DNA of 64,000 nucleotides from Pseudoxanthomonas wuyuanensis (lineage in GTDB: Bacteria; Pseudomonadota; Gammaproteobacteria; Xanthomonadales; Xanthomonadaceae). The stretch covers positions 186,001 to 250,000 of the forward strand of contig NZ_OCND01000001.1 in NCBI RefSeq assembly GCF_900215535.1. The letters run 5' to 3'. The notes below the pieces were generated by a model. The model was not told the origin of the DNA, ran no database searches, and saw only the letters and a program-made list of their open reading frames with translations. Positions within the stretch are counted from its first letter, which is position 1; each line of letters begins with the position of its first letter. Position numbers and translations under genes: made by a program. Shown in pieces: positions 61,250 to 64,000 of this stretch.

Positions 61250-61277
61250 AAAGCCCCGCTTGATGCGGGGCTTTTTA
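61250..61277 (+). terminator. Terminator of dksA
   Basis: AAGCCCCGC/GCGGGGCTT hairpin followed by TTTATT. Confidence 0.85.
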
Positions 61278-61279
61278 TT

Positions 61280-61707
61280 GGTTCTTCTCCCAAGTGAGGG
61301 GACGCGTTACGGGGTCGCTTGTGCGGGCTCCGGACGGTCGCCGTATCCTGGCGACCGGGAGCCGCTTTTCCCTCGGTCAGGGCATCCTGCCCTGACTCGG
61401 GCGCGCGCCATCCCTGGCGCGCTCTGCGCGGCCCCCAGCCGCCAGGATATGGCTCTGCCTGACTTGCCATCGCTGCTTCGGCGACGGACAGAAGCGACAA
61501 AAATGAATCGCCGATGCGGCGTCCCGACCGGAGCATGCGGATAGCAGGCCAGGATGGCCTGCGGCGGCGAGTCAGCCATGGATGGCTGACCGAGCCGGGG
61601 AGCATGTTCCGGTCGGGGCGACGCCTGCTTTCGAAGCCCGCGCACAGGCCGTCTGTCTGGATCGCCACCTTCCCCCACATAGGGGAAGAACCTTTTTATT
61701 TGCACCG
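61280..61707. other. Spacer with GC-rich direct and inverted repeats
   Basis: About 430 bp without a supported gene. It contains short hairpins (CAGGGCATCCTGCCCTG, GCGCGCCATCCCTGGCGCGC, GCAGGCCAGGATGGCCTGC and TCAGCCATGGATGGCTGA), which look like repeat units of a common intergenic type. Confidence 0.6.
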
Positions 61708-62946
61708 CTAATGCAGGTCCTTCAGATCCAGCCGCCGCAACTTGGGTGCCTTCAAGGCGGTCACGCCGACCACCGCGAACGTCACGAAGCCGCCCAACAC
61801 CACTGCCGGCACCAGCCCGAGCAGCCGCGCCATGCTGCCGCAATAGAACGCGCCCAGTTCGTTGGACGAGCCGATGAAGATGCCGTTGATCGACGACACC
61901 CGCCCGCGCATCTGATCGGGCGTGGCCAGTTGCAGGATGGTCGAACGGGTCACCACCGACACTCCGTCGCACATGCCCGACATCAGCAGCAGCAATGCCG
62001 ACAGCCAGAAATGCGTCGACAGGCCGAAGCCGATGATGCAGAGGCCGAAGCCGGCCACCGCCAGCAACAGCACGCGGCCGGCGTGCCGCCCCGGCGGGTG
62101 CCGGGCCAGCCACAGCCCCATCGCCACCGCACCCAGGGCCGGCGCGCCGCGCAGGATGCCCAGGCCTTCCGGGCCGTAGTGCAGGATTTCCTGGATGAAG
62201 GCCGGCAGCAGCGCCACCGCGCCGCCGAACAGCACCGCGAACATGTCCAGCGCCAGCGCGGCCAATATGATCTGGTTGCCGAACACGAAACGCAGCCCTT
62301 CGCCGATACTGTTGAGCACCGGCGCGCGTTCGCCGCCGGCGACCGGTTCGGCGACTCTCAGCAGCAACAGCACGCTGCCGGCGATCAGCGCCAGCGCCGC
62401 GGCTGTCGCATACGCGGCGGTCTTGCCGGCCCAGCCGACCAGCACGCCGCCCAGCGCCGGGCCGGCGACCATGGCGGTCTGGAAGGCGACGCTGCCGATG
62501 CCGGCGCCGCGGGCGAATTGCTCGCGCTGCAGCACGCGCGCGAACAGCGCATAGAAGATCGGACCCAGGAACGCGCGCGCCACGCCGGTCACGGCGATGG
62601 CCGCGTAGATCATCCAGACGCTGCCATCGCCCAGCCAGCCGGCGGAAATCGCGGTCAGCAGCAGGCCGGTGACGCTGAGGCAGGCGCAGGCCGCCAGTCC
62701 CAGCTTGCGCCGCGGCAGATGGTCGACGGCGTAGCCGGCGAACAGGGCGCAGCAGAAGTACGGAATCACTTCGGCCAGTCCGATCAGGCCCAGCGACAGC
62801 GGATTGCGGGTCAGTTCGTAGACGTGCCAGCCCACCGTGACTGCGGTGATCTGGTAGGACAGGATGGACAGGACGCGATAGGCCAGCAACGTCGGGAACT
62901 GGGTCCCGAGCAGCGGCGCAGCCGCAGGCGGCACAGGCTCAGCCAC
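61708..62946 (-). CDS. MFS exporter (EntS-like group)
   Basis: A 412-residue transporter with twelve predicted helices. It begins TQFPTLLAYRVLSILSYQIT and has the MFS loop DHLPRRKLG between helices 2 and 3, and LATPDQMRGRVSSINGIFIG, a mark of the enterobactin-exporter-like MFS_3 group. Substrate unknown. The start overlaps the end of sufE by eight bases. Confidence 0.85.
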   Translation of the reverse strand: MAEPVPPAAAPLLGTQFPTLLAYRVLSILSYQITAVTVGWHVYELTRNPLSLGLIGLAEVIPYFCCALFAGYAVDHLPRRKLGLAACACLSVTGLLLTAISAGWLGDGSVWMIYAAIAVTGVARAFLGPIFYALFARVLQREQFARGAGIGSVAFQTAMVAGPALGGVLVGWAGKTAAYATAAALALIAGSVLLLLRVAEPVAGGERAPVLNSIGEGLRFVFGNQIILAALALDMFAVLFGGAVALLPAFIQEILHYGPEGLGILRGAPALGAVAMGLWLARHPPGRHAGRVLLLAVAGFGLCIIGFGLSTHFWLSALLLLMSGMCDGVSVVTRSTILQLATPDQMRGRVSSINGIFIGSSNELGAFYCGSMARLLGLVPAVVLGGFVTFAVVGVTALKAPKLRRLDLKDLH

Positions 62947-63379
62947 GCTGGTTTTGCGCGGTATCCCGGATAAAGCCCAGCAGCGCCGCCAGGCCGTTGC
63001 TGCGGGTCGGCGAAAGGTGCTTGGCCAGACCGATGTCGGCGATGTAGTCCGGGTCGGTGGCCAGGATTTCCGCGGCCGGACGGCCGGAATACACCCGCAG
63101 CGCCAGGTAGATCAGCCCCGAGACGATGGCCGAGTCGCTGATGGCGCGGAAGTCCAGTCGCTGTGCATCGCCCTGCGGCACGATCCAGACCATCGACTGG
63201 CAGCCCAGCAGGCGGTGCTGTTCGGTTTTCCATTCGTCGGGGAAGGCGGGCAGCTTGCGCCCCAGATCGATCAGGTACTGGTAGCGCTCGGACCAGTCGC
63301 CGAAGAACGCGAACTCTTCCTTGATGGCCTGCTGGGCCTCGGCGGCGGTGGATTCTAGGGGGAAGATCGTTTCGGTCAC
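62939..63379 (-). CDS. sufE: Cysteine desulfuration protein SufE
   Basis: A 146-residue sulfur-acceptor protein for iron-sulfur assembly. EEFAFFGDWSERYQYLIDLG and WKTEQHRLLGCQSMVWIVPQ, the latter with the acceptor Cys, define the family. FRAISDSAIVSGLIYLALRV follows. It is the first of two genes with the MFS exporter. Confidence 0.93.
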   Translation of the reverse strand: MTETIFPLESTAAEAQQAIKEEFAFFGDWSERYQYLIDLGRKLPAFPDEWKTEQHRLLGCQSMVWIVPQGDAQRLDFRAISDSAIVSGLIYLALRVYSGRPAAEILATDPDYIADIGLAKHLSPTRSNGLAALLGFIRDTAQNQRG

Positions 63380-63537
63380 GGTGTGCTCTTGGCGCGCTCT
63401 TGTTTAGGCTCCCTCCGCTGCGAAGGCAGGGAGGGTTGGGGAGGGGGTGGGGGCTCCACGTGGTCCGACGGCCTGCCTCCCAACTGTCCGGCCGTCAGCT
63501 ACGCCTCTCCAAACCCTTGCATGGCAAGGGAGAGGGC

Positions 63538-64000
63538 TCAGGCCCGTTTCCACCTTACGCCCTGCGGCGTGTCTTCCAGCAGAATGCCCTCGCTGGCCAA
63601 CTGGTCGCGGATGGCGTCGGAACGGGCAAAGTCGCGGTTCTTCTTGGCGATGGCGCGTTCGTCGATCAAGGCCTGGATGCGCGCGTCGTCGTTGCCGGAA
63701 GCGCCGCGCGCGAACCAGTCGGCCGGATCCTGCTGCAGCAGGCCCAGCGCCAGGCCCGCTCCGAGCAGCTCGGATTTCAGGCGCCGTTTGTCTTCATCGC
63801 TGGAAGCCTTGCGCGCTTCGCCGGCGATCCGTGCCACTTCGGCCAGCGCCTGCGGCGTATTGAGATCGTCGTCCAGCGCATCCTCGACCGCCTGCGGGAT
63901 GACGGCTTCGGCCGGCACGTCCGCCAGATCGCGCAGCGTGCCGTACAGCCGCTCCAGCGTGCGCACCGACTGCTCGACCAGCGCATCGGACCAGTCCAGC
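63538..64000 (-). CDS. cysS: Cysteinyl-tRNA synthetase, C-terminal part (runs off the window)
   Basis: The last 153 codons. [20 protein letters not shown] and the C-terminal [20 protein letters not shown] plus [20 protein letters not shown] are the CysRS DALR and tail wording. The catalytic half lies beyond position 64000. Confidence 0.92.
   Translation of the reverse strand, partial: LDWSDALVEQSVRTLERLYGTLRDLADVPAEAVIPQAVEDALDDDLNTPQALAEVARIAGEARKASSDEDKRRLKSELLGAGLALGLLQQDPADWFARGASGNDDARIQALIDERAIAKKNRDFARSDAIRDQLASEGILLEDTPQGVRWKRA

Overview
The window looks like chromosomal DNA from a high-GC gammaproteobacterium of the Xanthomonadaceae/Lysobacteraceae (Xanthomonas, Lysobacter, Pseudoxanthomonas and relatives). 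This rests on two large TonB-dependent receptors, a FimX-type c-di-GMP receptor, an XAC0095-family protein, a DksA with a very long Lys/Ala-rich N-terminus, a PhaR/PhaB cluster, GluQ, FolE2, and integron attC sites of the Xanthomonas/class-1 type. Genus cannot be fixed by reading alone.

Left part (1-30 kb). Positions 1-5.5 kb hold an alpha-glucoside uptake and hydrolysis locus: an MFS transporter, a GH13 glucosidase and a TonB receptor. Both of its promoter regions carry the same 15-bp operator-like word. Next come a PAS histidine kinase and two FixJ-type response regulators (5.6-9.2 kb). From 9.8 to 23.9 kb lies an envelope module: a patatin-type Vd autotransporter, a DUF4136 lipoprotein, two beta-barrel proteins, a glycine-zipper protein, a DUF4239 membrane protein, MarC, and a five-gene operon that encodes both a large cytoplasmic arylsulfatase and the formylglycine-generating enzyme needed to activate it. 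A recurring intergenic GGACCTAG-like motif sits in front of several of these units and may be the site of the neighbouring LuxR-type regulator. A broken SEC-C gene, an attC-like hairpin, a class V aminotransferase and a second TonB receptor follow.

Middle (30.4-37.0 kb). All genes are on the minus strand and each is followed by an attC recombination site. This is an array of about twelve integron cassettes without any integrase gene in the window (a CALIN), bounded by tRNA-Ala(CGC) on its attI-proximal side and by an XAC0095-family gene with a C4-like antisense leader on the other. Most cassettes encode small lipoproteins, secreted NTF2-like proteins or small membrane proteins. One carries a HigA antitoxin whose HigB partner is truncated, and one gene has a stop at codon 2.

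Right part (37.3-64 kb). Mostly ordinary housekeeping: rnd, an FGE-fold lipoprotein, an M48 protease, phaB/phaR/phaB, gluQ, htpX, fimX, epmB divergent from efp, mtaD-like deaminase-ubiG-gph, a phytoene-synthase-like gene, folE2, the overlapping operon yidD-pyrC-M23 peptidase, dksA, an MFS exporter, sufE and the 3' end of cysS. Intergenic spaces are rich in palindromic and tandem repeats and include one 205-bp MITE-like element.
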